64,000 nucleotides of DNA from Antedon mediterranea. Lineage: Eukaryota > Echinodermata > Crinoidea > Comatulida > Antedonidae. The stretch covers positions 6,200,001 through 6,264,000 of the forward strand of contig NC_092672.1 of the NCBI RefSeq assembly GCF_964355755.1, given 5' to 3'. Position numbers and translations under genes: made by a program. The notes beneath the pieces were generated by a model. That model did no database searches. It saw nothing but the letters and a program-made list of their open reading frames with translations, and was not told the DNA's origin. Of the stretch, positions 47,301 through 60,204 are shown piece by piece. How positions within the stretch are numbered: the first letter of the stretch is position 1; each line of letters starts with the position of its first letter.

Positions 47301-50300
47301 TATGCTGCAAAAGAATACAGATTGCATACTCCACGAGATATTTCAGTAATTTCCATGCTTCAAAGATGTACTTATACACCGGACTTATACGTATTAGTGT
47401 AGAGTACAAAATGTATGAAAAAATTCATTTTTGATCAGCAAATCTTCTAAATAGAGGAACGTATCGGGGATTTTACTCTTCCCTGATGGTAACCAAACGT
47501 TTTTAAATGTGTAATGAAATTGTACCGGCGTAATTGCTCTTAAAGAGGTTAATGTATGTTCTTGTTACTTACATTAATGTAGAGGAATAGTAGGCCTAAT
47601 ATACGTTGATTTTCTGGGTTCTTAAGAGAAGCCAAAAGGGGAAAAGGGGGATGAGTCGAAAGAAGATGGGGCGAAAAGAGAGGACTGAAAAGAAAAAGGG
47701 CATGTGTTCTGTGTGTAGTACCAGACACAGCCATGCACAAAAGGCCCTTCGACCTCGCAAAATGATGATAATCATTTTTAAACGAATACATTTCGGATTC
47801 TATACAACGTTACAACTAATTTGAATACCATTCAAAAACACAACAAAGAAATTGATTCAATTCTTCTCAATAGTATGATTGTTCCTCATAAATCGCACAA
47901 AGAATTAATTTTTGTTCACACATGTTTTAAAGTTTAGCTTATTTGCTACCGCACCACATACTGCCTTTATAATGGAAATCGGCAGGCTATTTAAAATCAC
48001 ACGTAGGCCGGGTATCACGGCCGGTTGGGGTGCATGGTTATGCGGTGTAATTAAACTCAACCAAATGAATACAATTAATAAATGTGTTCATGCTTTCAGT
48101 TATGTCTTGTATATGTTCATGCTTGTAGTGACGTAATAATCATGAAATCACTCTTATAATTAATAATATAGAATATACAAATAAACCCACAATACATTGT
48201 CTCCTTCCAATTAAAAACCTTTCCAATTTTAAAACCCAAATTGTAGATAAAATTCTGTCGTTTTCAACCCAAACTAGCCAATTACGGTAGAACGCAAACA
48301 AAAGTTGTCTGAAATCGAGGTCTTACAAAAAGTAGACCTGGTTGTAATTAATTGGAAGAAGAACTGTGAAATTAGTATAGTAGTAAAGTATATCTCCGGA
48401 CATTATTTAAACAGTCAATCGCTCTCTAACGAAAAAAACAGATTATAAGAGATTTAGGAAAGGTCTCCTACGACCATGTTTGCCACAAATGGGACGATGA
48501 CTCTCTCACACGTTGGGCGCGGGCGGGAAAGGCGCTCCCTTTTGTGATTCAAAAATCATCCAAACGCAAGCATGTCCGGACTGAGATATTATTTTGCCAA
48601 ACAAATGTTACTTTTGAAAGTTCCAATCGAAGATAATAATTGACAATCACAGTGTATTCTTGGTAAGAGGCATACTGTTCAATATTGTCCGGAAAACTAC
48701 ACAACCAAACACAGTAGAACCCCTATTAAGGGACACATTCGGGCCCGAAAAAAGTGTCCATTCAATTTTGTTTTTCTATCAACGTTATTTATAGAGGGTA
48801 ACCTTTCCGGCTGGACAAATTAATGCCAGTTGATATTTATGAATATCCCTCAATAGAGGTGTCCCTTCAATAGGGGTTTGTCACAGTGTTAAAACATATG
48901 TTTTACCTAATTCATTTCACAGGAAAGTGCTCCCTATAGGGATTCTACTGTATAATACTATATATTATCACGGAGAAATAAGTTTATTTCTTCGTGGTAA
49001 TGATACACCATGGATTAATGGTTATCGTTGCAAAGTGTGATATGCTACTAATAATAGAGCGACAATTCCAGTTCCATATTTGCAATGATAATCAAAAAAC
49101 ACTTTACTCACATTCCTCCTTACCTAGGCAGCGACAGGGATCATGTTTATCTAAGTAATGTTCTAATGTGTCCCAGCCCCCGCCAACTCGTACCATGACG
49201 TGATTGCGTAAAATCTGTGAATAAATCGGTAAATTACAGTTAATAAATACGGAATGTAGTAAAATAGATAGTAATGATTAATGTATGCCTGACATATGAG
49301 ATGAATTTGCCTGGAAGCGAATATGATAATGACAAACATAGTAACGTTGCAATAGCCTAATAATGTAATGTACATTCTATACACTGTCATGTACCTTCAC
49401 ATTCATTTTATGTCGTGTTTTCAACATGTTAAAATTATCACACCCGATTGTTGTATGGAAAAGTAATAATAATAGTGAACTAAACATGTTAAGCCATAAA
49501 ATACTCTTGAGATGCAAGAAATTACACCCAATGAGCAGGCCTAACAACCCAAATCATGTCATACCGGAAACTCTTTAGGCCCTACTACTAGAGCCTAGCT
49601 TAAAACTGGATTATACGGATAAACACACCCTGAAGACTCCACATTGAACTAACTAACTTCTGTTGATTTTTTTAAACGAAGCACACCTAGAATAAACGAC
49701 ATTACACACTGTGTGGTTAACTTAAGTGTCTGTCCAAACGTCGTGTTAAAATGAATTTCAATCCAAAAGAGTAAACAAAAACGCTTTTTGGTCTAGTGGG
49801 TTTGTGTCAAAATATCTAGTCAAGATAACGAAGCAAATACAGTAGTTGCAACCGTGCATCAATGATTTTGATACTGATGTTGTATATTATTTGTATTTTC
49901 TTTTTATTTAGCCGGTCACAATTGTGACGTCATACGGTGTTGTATATTAAAGATGTGCTCTTATATAGTTTTCAAGAAAGTTACCAATATAACACTATGC
50001 TGCGTAGAAACATCTGAACTATTCTTTACTACTTAGAGCAACATTACTAGTTCTCAATTATCATACCACCTTTAATGTGATAAATAATAGTTCGATGATG
50101 TCATAACTATCCCGTGACGTCATGGGCAGTGTTTTACGCGTTTGAAATACAAACACGCGTCGACCACAAACTGCACAGTGTGTTATATCAGGTATTAACT
50201 AAATTCTATAAATATCAATGAGATTGGCATAGCACCAATGATTTGATAAATATAACTCCTGATACTTACCCTGACATATATCTTTGTTTTTGAATCTCCT

Positions 50301-50377
50301 ATTCTGTATTTTCCTTCCGCAACTCGTATCATCGGAAACTGATTGGGACAAGAACATCGACTGACAAGATCACGCAC
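41197..50377 (-). CDS. GAS2L: GAS2-like cytoskeletal linker (3' part: GAR domain and C-terminal tail)
   Basis: Minus-strand exons, 5' to 3': 50377-50270, 49214-49124, 44782-44698, 43342-41197. They join in frame to 809 aa plus stop. The first two exons encode a complete GAS2/GAR domain ([63 protein letters not shown]), the microtubule-binding module. It is followed by a ~740-residue Ser/Arg-rich disordered tail, mostly in one 2.1-kb exon. The tail has SPIP (43044-43033) and TRIP (41493-41482), matching the [S/T]-x-I-P EB1-binding motif known in GAS2L proteins. The actin-binding CH domain expected before GAR was not found; those exons are probably beyond 64000, implying an intron of at least 13.6 kb. 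Which GAS2L paralogue this represents is not decidable here. Confidence 0.92.
46146..46299. repeat. MITE family I copy
   Basis: TTAAAGCTCTGTCTACACTA, CAAACTAGTTTGACAAAAAA, GATGTGCCCAAATATGG, CATATATGGGCAC, ATAGTGTAGACAGAGCTTAAG. An ACAACAACAA interruption lies in the right arm. It is in a GAS2L intron. Confidence 0.9.
47256..47303. repeat. (AT)n microsatellite
   Basis: AT run with one TG interruption, in a GAS2L intron. Confidence 0.95.
48711..48951. repeat. terminal-inverted-repeat element (ACAGTAGAACCCC)
   Basis: Left end ACAGTAGAACCCCTATTAAG pairs with right end CTATAGGGATTCTACTGT; internal GGGACACATTC / GTGTCCCTTCAATAGGGG adds further inverted matches. About 241 bp, a non-autonomous DNA element. 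A possible related fragment is at 37456-37480 (CCCTATTAAGGGTACAC). Confidence 0.75.
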
Positions 50378-51549
50378 CTGCAAAAAACAAAAGAACATTG
50401 TTATTACATCAATTATCTTTTATCGAATAGGTATTCTTATTTCGAAGTACTACCGGTAAACGTTTATAAAAATGTTATATGGGTGAGCTTTTGTGAATTT
50501 GTAAAAAGTATCGAATTTAACGGACACTGTTTTAGGCCTACATCTGGCTATGGAGGTAAAAATTGTTTATTTTTACCTCTATGATCTGGCGCGCCAATAA
50601 AGTATACATTTGATAGTATTATATTATTCTGATAATGCTTGCACAGTACATGAAATTCTAAGCCTAAATTATTTTTATGTTCTATAAATATAGGCCGCTT
50701 GAAGGAGCATCACTTGACTTCGTAGGCACATAGTTTATGCATAAGACCGATATCACATTAACATTCTCATGAGAACATAGGCACATTACTGAAATAACAG
50801 TATGTTGCTTTTAACATGACATAGCAGTCGCAGATTGCCTCAAGTCTTTTGATTGCTCTTGCAAATAAAAACAAGCAATTCTAATTGTACACAAGCGATT
50901 GTAAATGACGTATGCGTTATTAGCTAAAATAACCACATTGCGCTATTAATATCTTCACACCAAAGACACAACACAGCTGTCTGTTTCCCGATTAGTATTA
51001 CTTTACATGCCAAAGCATTTTGAGGTGCTAACATAATAAACATTTAAACTTAGAACTATGGAACGCACATAGTGCCTTTGTAACGTCGATCTGATGAATA
51101 CAGTATTTGTGTGCGTTTCATATAGAAGTAATTATGAATCTATGGAACGCGACGATTTTGTGTGCGTGAACCTAATGATGTGACTATCTAGGCGTTTCAT
51201 ATTCATTGCGGTGTCGATATTACAATTACAAAAATGTTACGCAATCTAGAAATCAAGGTCAATTCATCCATGCTTAATCCATGGATGAATTAGCAAAGAC
51301 CCTAACCGTTGGCCTACTTGGTACTACATTATTTCAACATTAGTAATACGCATTAAATCCTATTTTCAAGAAGCGTTTTCCGCCCACAATATCATGATTT
51401 GGTCTTTACAATTCCGTACAAGTAATTATCTATCTGTTCTATGCTCTCTATATTTATCTTAGTCATTCATTATTATAGACATTCATTAAAGTCATATAGA
51501 TATCCATTCATCTAAACATAACCAACAAAATTAAATTATAACTAGAATT

Positions 51550-53126
51550 TAATTCGTCACTTTGACGAATTATAGGTGATCATTTTTATCATTTTAATAA
51601 AATTAACATTTTTTAAACATGCATGTACGTTAACATACGATCGTTAAAAGTTGATGTACGCCATCCTATGACATGATTGCATATACACTTATAGTGCTGA
51701 GTTCTACCTATGTGTCATACAATATGTACAGTACATACTGTATACAGTGTATAGCATAGGTGAAATTACGGGACTCACATCGTGTTCTAATTTTTTGGTA
51801 TGATGGAATTTTCAAAATAAACTCGAAGATGACAATTTCGAAAGATAATGAATTGAGCAAATAAATATAAGGATTGGAAGAAAATTTGACACGTAGAAGC
51901 GCAATGCGCGGTCTTTGAAATTTGTATAACTTTGACTAAAGAAATTTAAAAACTACTTTTTAACTTCAACTGGCCATATGATAACATCACAACATCCGAT
52001 AGGCTTAATTTTAATATGAATTCATATCTACATTTCATCAGCTTTCATAATAACTTATAATCTTCAAAGTCACCTTTAATTCTGAAGAGCTATAAGATAT
52101 TCAAATGTATAGTGTAGCTGAAATTACACGACCTAGGTTATTCAAGTTTTTACGCGTGATGACGTCATCAAAATAAAAATGTTGACAACTCATTAGAAGA
52201 ATAATTAATTGAGCAAGCACATACTAAAAGTTGTGCAAAAATCGGGCTCAAATAACGGAGATGCGCTCTATTGAATGTGATAACCCACACAAAAAGAAAA
52301 AAATTCCTAATTTTTAAATTCAAGTGGCCATTTGATGACGTCATACCATTTTGTACGTCTAATGTGTATATACATTTGTATCTACAACTTATTGGCTTCC
52401 ATAATAAGTTAAAAAAAATTGGGGGTCATCTGCCATTCTGAAGAGTTATATTCATTTTAAAAAGTCCTTATTTTTTACCATTTTTAGCACTTTTGTACAA
52501 TTAGTGTGCGCATTTTGTCATTTTTAACGTGCTCGTATAGCGTTATTTTAAGTCGGAATGGACTCAAAATTGGTGAATGTACTAAGGATTGTGAGTAGAA
52601 TGTGATTTATACATCAAATTTTATTTTTTACGCATTTTAAGAATCGTGCGCACAAAAACGCATTTTTGCGCAGTAATTTTTTGAAACGCGCAAATGGCCT
52701 AATTCATGCTCTAAATTGATCAAAACCTAATTTTGCGCGTTTTAAATTTTAAACGCGCGATTTCACGTTCATGACCTTGAAACGCGCAACTTTTTATTTG
52801 CTAATATTTTTACCCTTGACCTGAAGTTTACCTGTAGTGAATTTCATTAATATGTCATAATGAATTATGGAGATATGATTGATAATGTGATTTCACAAAA
52901 TGGCGTATAAATGACGTCACGGATGAGTGATCACGCTGGAAAGCTGATTAGGATTAAGTTATATTATTTGAAAGATATTCTGAAATTTTGGTAATCATTG
53001 ACATTAAACTTTTTGAGATAATTGTTACACAAAATAGTGTACAGAAACAATAAAAAGAAAAATAAAGATTTCATACAATAACAATAGGTGATCATTTTAG
53101 AATATTTTATTCTAAATGATCACCTA
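51550..53126. repeat. 1.55-kb composite repeat bounded by TAGGTGATCATTT inverted ends
   Basis: The left end is TAGGTGATCATTTTT at 51573. The right end is AAATGATCACCTA at 53114-53126, itself the right arm of a near-perfect 42-bp palindrome (53085-53126). Just left is a 9-bp stem hairpin AATTCGTCA-CTT-TGACGAATT (51551-51571). Inside, two diverged ~356-bp units (51747-52105 and 52106-52462) share GGTGAAATTACG / GCTGAAATTACAC, TTGAGCAA, AACTGGCCAT / AAGTGGCCAT and TTCTGAAGAG. The rest is rich in GCGC-type motifs (AAACGCGCAA). No coding frame seen. Confidence 0.7.
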
Positions 53127-53166
53127 ACTATCCCTTTCTATTCTATATCCATTTTCTAAAGGCCAT

Positions 53167-53310
53167 AGACTTTCCCCCAAGTCTGTAGTTATTTCAAGGC
53201 TTTTCTATATTTCTATATACAAGATCAATACGTATGAAACGCCATATGTGCCAATATATTTATCTTTTTACTAAGTCAAAACTCCGTCTGGAACCCAGAC
53301 TACATAGGCC
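53167..53310 (+). repeat. dispersed repeat family II copy
   Basis: GACTTTCCCCCAAGTCTG, ACGTATGAAACGCCATATGT, GCCAATATATTTATCTTTTT, ACTAAGTCAAAACTCCGTCT, GGAACCCAGACTAC. It retains the small terminal hairpins GACTT..AAGTC and AGTCTGGGTTCCAGAC. Confidence 0.85.
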
Positions 53311-53734
53311 CCTGTACTGTACGTGTAGTATTCAGCATTCACTTGAATGTTACATTTTATCAATCTGATATCAGTGACAGGTTATCGATAGTTGGACTGT
53401 GGATATTTGTACATGTGCGATATTATTACGCTTTGACAATCCTTTCTATATTTTTGACAGAATGTTTCCATCATGGGTTTTATGAGTCACACAGCAAATA
53501 AATGATATTATCTAGAGTGTATTATTTATAGCCCCCTTGAAATAAGGTACCAACTTTAGAGCAAAGATGTTTTAACAACCCCACCAGTCGAGTCTAATGG
53601 ATGGAACTGATAGTGATATCAGGCTATTTACATTATGTAAATAGACACAAGTGCATGTACATTTCACAATGGACTTTCCGAGCACCACGAAGCATGCATG
53701 CAACATAGCGTAACGATGCGCACATGATGTTTAC

Positions 53735-53877
53735 CTAGTCTAGGTTCTAGACGGCGATTCGATTTAATTTATTTTGGCACACATTGCGTTTCAAACGTAT
53801 ACTTAAAATGTAATTTACAGACAAAAACGTCGACTGACTGGTGGAGAAAAAAATATAAAGAGACTTGGAGCAAGTCT
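53735..53877 (-). repeat. dispersed repeat family II copy, inverted
   Basis: CTAGTCTAGGTTCTAGACGG, TTTGGCACACATTGCGTTTC, AAACGTAT, GAGACTTGGAGCAAGTCT. It is in opposite orientation to the copy 425 bp upstream, so the two form a large inverted pair. Confidence 0.75.
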
Positions 53878-56261
53878 AATGTTTACCAATCGGTGTTGCG
53901 ATAACTTCCGCGACGACACCAAAACAACAACATTTGGCGTAGTTGCAAAATCTTTCACAGCGGCGCGGATTGGTTTGTGCATCCATGCGTAAGAAGTTAC
54001 GCTCTACTGCGTCTTAGTATGTGGTACCTCGTCGTGCAATCGAATCCTATATTAATATAGTTGTGACTAATAAAACGTGTCTGCTATTGTGTACAATATC
54101 TCATTCGACTGGCACCATAACAAGATAAACCCAGATTAGTATAACAAATACATATATCCTGTAAACACCCACTGGAAACAATTCTACTCAAAATTATATT
54201 AATGCAAATATTCGAGTGTCAAGGTGAACAAGCTCTTCTATATTGATGATTCCTGGCAATCAAACGCATACGTTTAATTTGTTTTTGTTATAAAGTGTAT
54301 CTGAATGACAATTGTTGTTTTATGATATGATGAAGAGACACGCGATCGGAATCTCGCAGGACTTAATGCACGGTACCGTAATGGTATTTCCAAACATATG
54401 CGAGCGTACTGTTTACTACATTTACAAAATACAATGATGTAGCCTTCATTAAACAATACATAGTTTGGTCGAATATCATGCATTAAACAAGGAATATTTC
54501 GCCGCTCATTTCACGATAACTCCCGTCTACATGCATCTCAATATTAAAAATTATCAGCAAATGTTTTCATAGACTCTCTTTTCCCAGACGTGCTTTGGGG
54601 TGTGCGCATGGCCAGTCCAATTCAGCCGTAGTAAACTATAAGCTGCCGCATGGTAACTGTTTCCTAATGCTTCCGTTCTCTTGAATATAACTGCCCAAAG
54701 GAGCGGCGCGAGAAAGCAGTTATACAGTTAGCATCTTGATGGAATTGAGGGGAGAAGGGAGAATTATCCATTTCTAAATTTCTTTAAAAAAAAAACAACA
54801 CGCCAGAATTTTACATCATTATACAGTATACGATACAACAATGAACAAAGCCACAAATGGATAATGCATATAAAAGCAATCATTTTTTTCATCTCTGAAA
54901 CCAGCTGACAGATGTTTAAAATAGAAAGCTATCAGCGTCCAGATATGCAGGGCATTTATTTCCGTTATATGACAGGCCTAGACACATTGAACCTCACGGT
55001 GTTATGTTTATTTTATGCGTTCGAAGAGTACTTTATTACATTCCGACATGACTCTTAACTTGTAATGTATGATAGACTTATTTCGGATCCCCTTGTTTCA
55101 CCTGCCTTTCAACGATGACAGATATGGCAAGCCAGCGTGGACATAAATAGACTTTTCCGTCGGACAAAAGCAACAAAAGCGCCTTGAGCGATTATATTAA
55201 TTTTGTATCGACTCCGAATTTCAATTACAGGAAATTGGTAGATACAAACTGAGAATTGGAAAGCAGAAGGAAAAATCAGGGATACCTATTTAGCCTCTGG
55301 GTTTGGGTAATTTTAGTAGGAGGGACCAAAGTTAGGCTGAAGTCCAGCTATCGGTCCTGGGCCGAATTGTACACAGATGTATTCTTTATGTAAAGTCGGT
55401 GTTCTTTTCAACTTTGTGAACATAACATGTATGTGTGAAACTGCCTTTAGTGTCTTCAACTTTCCAAGATGGTCACGGCTGTTCAAATGTCGTCTGCCCT
55501 GAAGTACATCCGCCAGTTGTCTTCAGATTATGGTTGACCTTCATGTATGACATCTGACCTTGTTGATTAGCTGTTGTTACAATAACGATGTTCCATAAAA
55601 TAATGATAATATCAAGTGGGCCTAAATATAGCATGTGTTTGCAGATTAGAATAAATATCACCACCATAATAAGTGGATCATTTTCCCATGCGTGTATTTG
55701 ACATATTATTTCAATCGTTGTATATAAATATTAAACTGTAAAATGTTATTGCTGTTGCTACTAAGGGCCAGGCTTTTATATTCTCCCTGGAAGTTCAATT
55801 TAAAATCGAAGGAAATGCTGGGTAATTAAGGTCAGGAGGTTGTCGAACTAACAGTCAATAGCCCTAACATTACTTTGTCATTTTACTGCTGTATACTGGA
55901 CCCTATCCGTGCCCCTAATATTACATATTGGCAATAGGTACGTCCAGGCGAAATAGATCTGAAGAACAGTAATCACAGAAGAAGGAGTAAAGAAGGGTAT
56001 TCTAGGAACAAAATGTAGCGCAAACTGGAGAGGGGGGGGGGAATCCTATCATAGGCGTCATTTGTGGGTTTGGGTATAGGCCTACATTTCGTTACCTAAA
56101 TCCTTATCTGGTAATGACGTTTCCTTGGGAAATGATACGCCGGATGTTGGCTGTGTCGGTTTTGATTAAATCCTATTACAGTAACTGCTTCTGGTAAAAT
56201 AGTGTAGGTTATACTTGTTAAATATATGTCGAGAATATTGTTATAAAACAACCATATAGGG

Positions 56262-56525
56262 CCTAGAGCGAAACATAATGTTGTGTGCCTCATTGGTAGA
56301 GCGAAACATAATGCGAGTGCCTTATTGGTTTAGCGAAACATAATGTTGTGTGCCTTATTGGTATAACGAAACATAATGTGAGTGCCTTATTGGTATAGCG
56401 AAACATAATGCGAGTGCCTTGGTATAGCGAAACATAATGTTGCGTGCCTTTATTGGTAGAGCGAAACATAATTTTGTGTGCCTTACTGGTATAGCGAAAC
56501 ATAATTTTGTGTGCCTTACTGGTAG
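56262..56525. repeat. 33-bp minisatellite, eight units
   Basis: Units of TAGAGCGAAACATAATG plus (TTGTG or CGAG)TGCCTTATTGG. Two unit types differ in the TTGTG/CGAG block and partly alternate. The apparent open frames on the minus strand come from the repeat. Confidence 0.95.
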
Positions 56526-57534
56526 GCCTATATCCGTCACAATAATTAAACGATGATATACCGTCCTTTTTGCAGGGTGATGCCGGTACCAGGGCCTTGA
56601 GAGATAAACATACGGGTGGGTAGTAAAGGCCCTACCCACTTGTCAACATAACATACGGGTGGTGACAGTATACCACTTGTCATAACGTGACGTCATACCA
56701 TGTTGGAGTGATGTCAAGATTGTCAGGATGACACCAGATGATGCTGGTTGATCTACGACCATTAAATACATTTTTACAACTATGTAAATCATCCTTTATA
56801 TTATCAGAGAGGAAACGGAACTAAGAGTTGAGAGGATGCGATAAAGCATATCATTAGTACTTACAAGTTGTCTCAGCTGCTGAACATAAATAATGAGTGA
56901 TGAGGAAATCATAGGTACATTCCCTTTCTAACCATTTCATGTCAAGCAATGTAACTAATTACCATACTATTTAGTTATGTTTGAATACTAATCGGCCACT
57001 GTAACTATAAATCGAATATTTATATCTAGCTATAGCTTATCTATATCTGTCAAAATTACAAAATATGTTTTAACATGAAGAAAAAGTTAACTTATTTCTC
57101 AATGATTATTTTGACGAGGGGTTGTGATCGCTACTTTTGTACCTGTACCTATAAAATATGCCTACTGTATATAATCATAATTATTGCATATATTGGATCT
57201 ACAATCGCAACACACATGCACTAGTAACCAAGGCACATATCGGGCCAAACGCAGGAAATTATTATAGCAGAAATGGTAATCCACAACGGATGTATATGGA
57301 GAATAAAATAGTCCTCTATAGGATATGCAAATGAGCTGAGCTGAGATAAAATCATTTTAATAACGCTTCAACAAGAACTCTCGGGAAGGAATTGAACCGT
57401 AACACTCATCAAGTACCACAACTGGTATATGAGGGAGTCATTTCATTCTTCACTGGGTATATCTCATTTATTCCATGCAATGATGCCTGCCTTTATGTTA
57501 TCTGTAGGCCACATGCCCATAGATTCACAATATA

Positions 57535-57830
57535 TTACAGTAAGGTTGACTCTCTCCTTTTTAACGATACAAATAAATACTTTGAGAGATTAACATAAGC
57601 ATTTCCATCTTTTAGTAACTTATATAACTTTAAAAAGGGATTACGCCAATAATACCGACTCAGTAAGGTATCTCTTTCTGCCTTACAAGCTGGACATACA
57701 AGACAAAAGTGATACTCGTCTTCTCGTCTTTAGACATGATCGATTAAATACACCCGCCCTCTCAAACCCCTACAAACACAATATCCCTTGTGTATGGGTA
57801 CACCTAGGATAGCTTTAGATCTTATCATGG
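57535..57830 (-). mobile_element. non-LTR retrotransposon C-terminal fragment (minus strand)
   Basis: From 57718 down to the stop at 57535 the minus strand reads EYHFCLVCPACKAERDTLLS, RYYWRNPFLKLYKLLKDGNA, YVNLSKYLFVSLKRRES, the C-terminal zinc-knuckle-like region of jockey-type ORF2. Stops and frameshifts lie upstream (before 57718), so it is dead. Confidence 0.75.
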
Positions 57831-59726
57831 GGTTCTCTCAATAGAATTAATTTGTATTTTATTTTTAAGTATTTTATAGAATACTGATGTATTGCGTATC
57901 ACTGCCCAACATTGGCCTTTTCTCCATTAAAGACTTATGTGACTCGAATTTGTAACTAAACCATTTAAATAAATCAATCATAGTGAGTACAGTTTAAGCC
58001 ACACCGTTTGATTTGATTGATTTGTATAAAAGTAACCGACCTAGTTAAAAAATGTCGTCATATTCCTATAATGTATCAATGGAATACGCATGCTCTTTCA
58101 AAAATATTACGATATTCATACTCAACGGTGGGGTCAAGCAAGTGCCACGACCCTTACAAAATATAGAGAGCAAGTTAGGTTCAAAATAGGTTTACATTCA
58201 TTTAAGTTACGAAATAGGAAAACATTGAACCACACAAAGACAATGTTGGTATAATAATAGGCGTATTATGTAGGACAACTTTTTGTAATTCCCTTAAAAA
58301 TGTATGTAAAAATATTACCGGTACTAAAATGTTCAACAATGGCGGGAGAGTATTGGATGTGGTCATTTTAAAATGCGGGTAGGGATCATCCATTTCAAAG
58401 TATACAGTATCTTCTGATTCTATATTTTAGCAAATCTATCATATCGATGAACATGAAACAAACATAAAATAAAGCAATAAAAGATGATTATCACCAGAGA
58501 GTCTTCAATCTGACGTCATTTTTCATGTTGCGTATGCGAAGAAGAAATCAGCAACATCAGGGGTCATTACAAGTACATGACCTCGGACAGACTAGTTTGT
58601 GAATTATTCATATTGCAATTCTAACGTGTTCACAACTTGAGGATAGTTCTTGAACAATTAGCATACCGTTATTCGATCAGCCATATGGTAATACGATTTA
58701 TATAAAAACGGATAGGCCTAATAGTTCAAATTCATATCTCAGCAAAAATGAGTGTAGTAAAATGTCCTATTGCAACCGAGGGTCTAAGATATAAATAATA
58801 AATCCATAGACAGGCATTTAAAATTGTTGAGATAAAGATAAGACAGCAGTATTGTACCGTACTGTAAATAGGGTATGATTTCGCAAATTTTGAATCTGAT
58901 CTGCAAACGAAATGTAGGCCTTACTAAAACTGGGACCCAACGTACGAACATGGAGACCAAATGGTACAAAAAGTGAGACCAAACATATCAAAACGGAGAC
59001 TCCTAGCAGTTAACGGAGACTCCTATGAAAAATAAACGTGGACTGGTACCGGTATTTGCAACGGTGTAAATCCACCGACAATAGACCATTAAAAAAACAA
59101 CAAGACAGTTAATTACACACACACATGTACCAAAATAACTCATTTGTTTTAACAATGCCGTCCAAAAATAAATCCAAACAATCCAATATAACACCACCAT
59201 GCCATTGGTAACATTATTTTAATCCATGTACTATCCCATAGCACTAATGGAAAACCAGAACTCCTTTTCATCTTTTGTTCTTTCAGTATTCTAAATCTAG
59301 GCACCATGCTTTCCTTTTCTGGCCTTTACATAATACCATGGTAAAAGGGGTGCTCACACGCAATGGCCACCGTAAATTCACACGAAATCGAGTAACCGAG
59401 ATATGATGTAGGTGAGGTAGCTATAAATAATAAGCAGTACCTGTTATTGAGATATGATTTATCATGGGAATTGATACCATGAACAGACGACATAAAACTG
59501 ATTTTAAAATTATGAAACAGTGATATGGTGACATGCATGCTCACTCAGTGACGTATGTAGACATTTATGTAGTCTCTGTAAGGAAAGGGGTCTTCATTAC
59601 CTTCACAATTGTAAAGTAAAACAAGACAACACAACACAAGGAGTCAGCGTAAAATGACAACCATCTTAAAGCCCCCCCCCCCCTCCCCCTCCCAACCAAT
59701 CATTCACGCTGAGGGTGACGAACCAT

Positions 59727-59901
59727 CAGTGGCGTAACGCAGAGGTCCCTGGTTTAGGAACACTAAGTGGCCCTCCAACGCTGGAAGCCGGACGTTTTTA
59801 GCCTTTTTCAAATGTTAATGCCTTTCCTCTGGACACTGCTAAGGGGCCCTGTAATCTCCCGGGCCCCTGGGTTTAGCCAGTGAGCGCTCATAGCCGTTAC
59901 G
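59727..59901. mobile_element. hAT-like non-autonomous element with 8-bp target duplication
   Basis: The element begins CAGTGGCGTAACGC and ends TAGCCGTTACG, so CGTAACG is inverted at the ends. It is flanked on both sides by CGAACCAT (59719-59726 and 59902-59909). An 8-bp duplication and CAGTGGCGTAAC terminus are typical of hAT elements. The right terminus is imperfect. Confidence 0.6.
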
Positions 59902-60180
59902 CGAACCATTCAGTGACACTCCTCTTTAAAATCATTATGTAGTATACAGACAATGTCACTGGGTAAAATGTTAAGACTGTTAGCAAACTGCAACGTTATC
60001 ACATTAATTAAACGGCGTATACCTAGAATCATGTCGTAATTGCCATAAAGATAGACAAATGACGTCAATATTCTAACAGGTTTCCGACAGAAATGTTTGG
60101 ATGTTGAGAGGAATGCCAACAAACGATTCGTCATTGCACGACCATCCGTGATTCTTAATTAAAAATTGTGTACCAATACA

Positions 60181-60204
60181 TCACACACACACACACACAC
60201 ACAG
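60181..60204. repeat. (CA)n microsatellite
   Basis: Uninterrupted CA run of about 12 units. Confidence 0.95.

Noticed and set aside
56290-56639. His/Tyr-rich open frames on the minus strand
   Set aside because: They are translations of the 33-bp minisatellite units, whose 33-nt period keeps any frame open.
57392-57598. 68-aa plus-strand open frame
   Set aside because: It overlaps the antisense of an RT fragment and shows no domain of its own.
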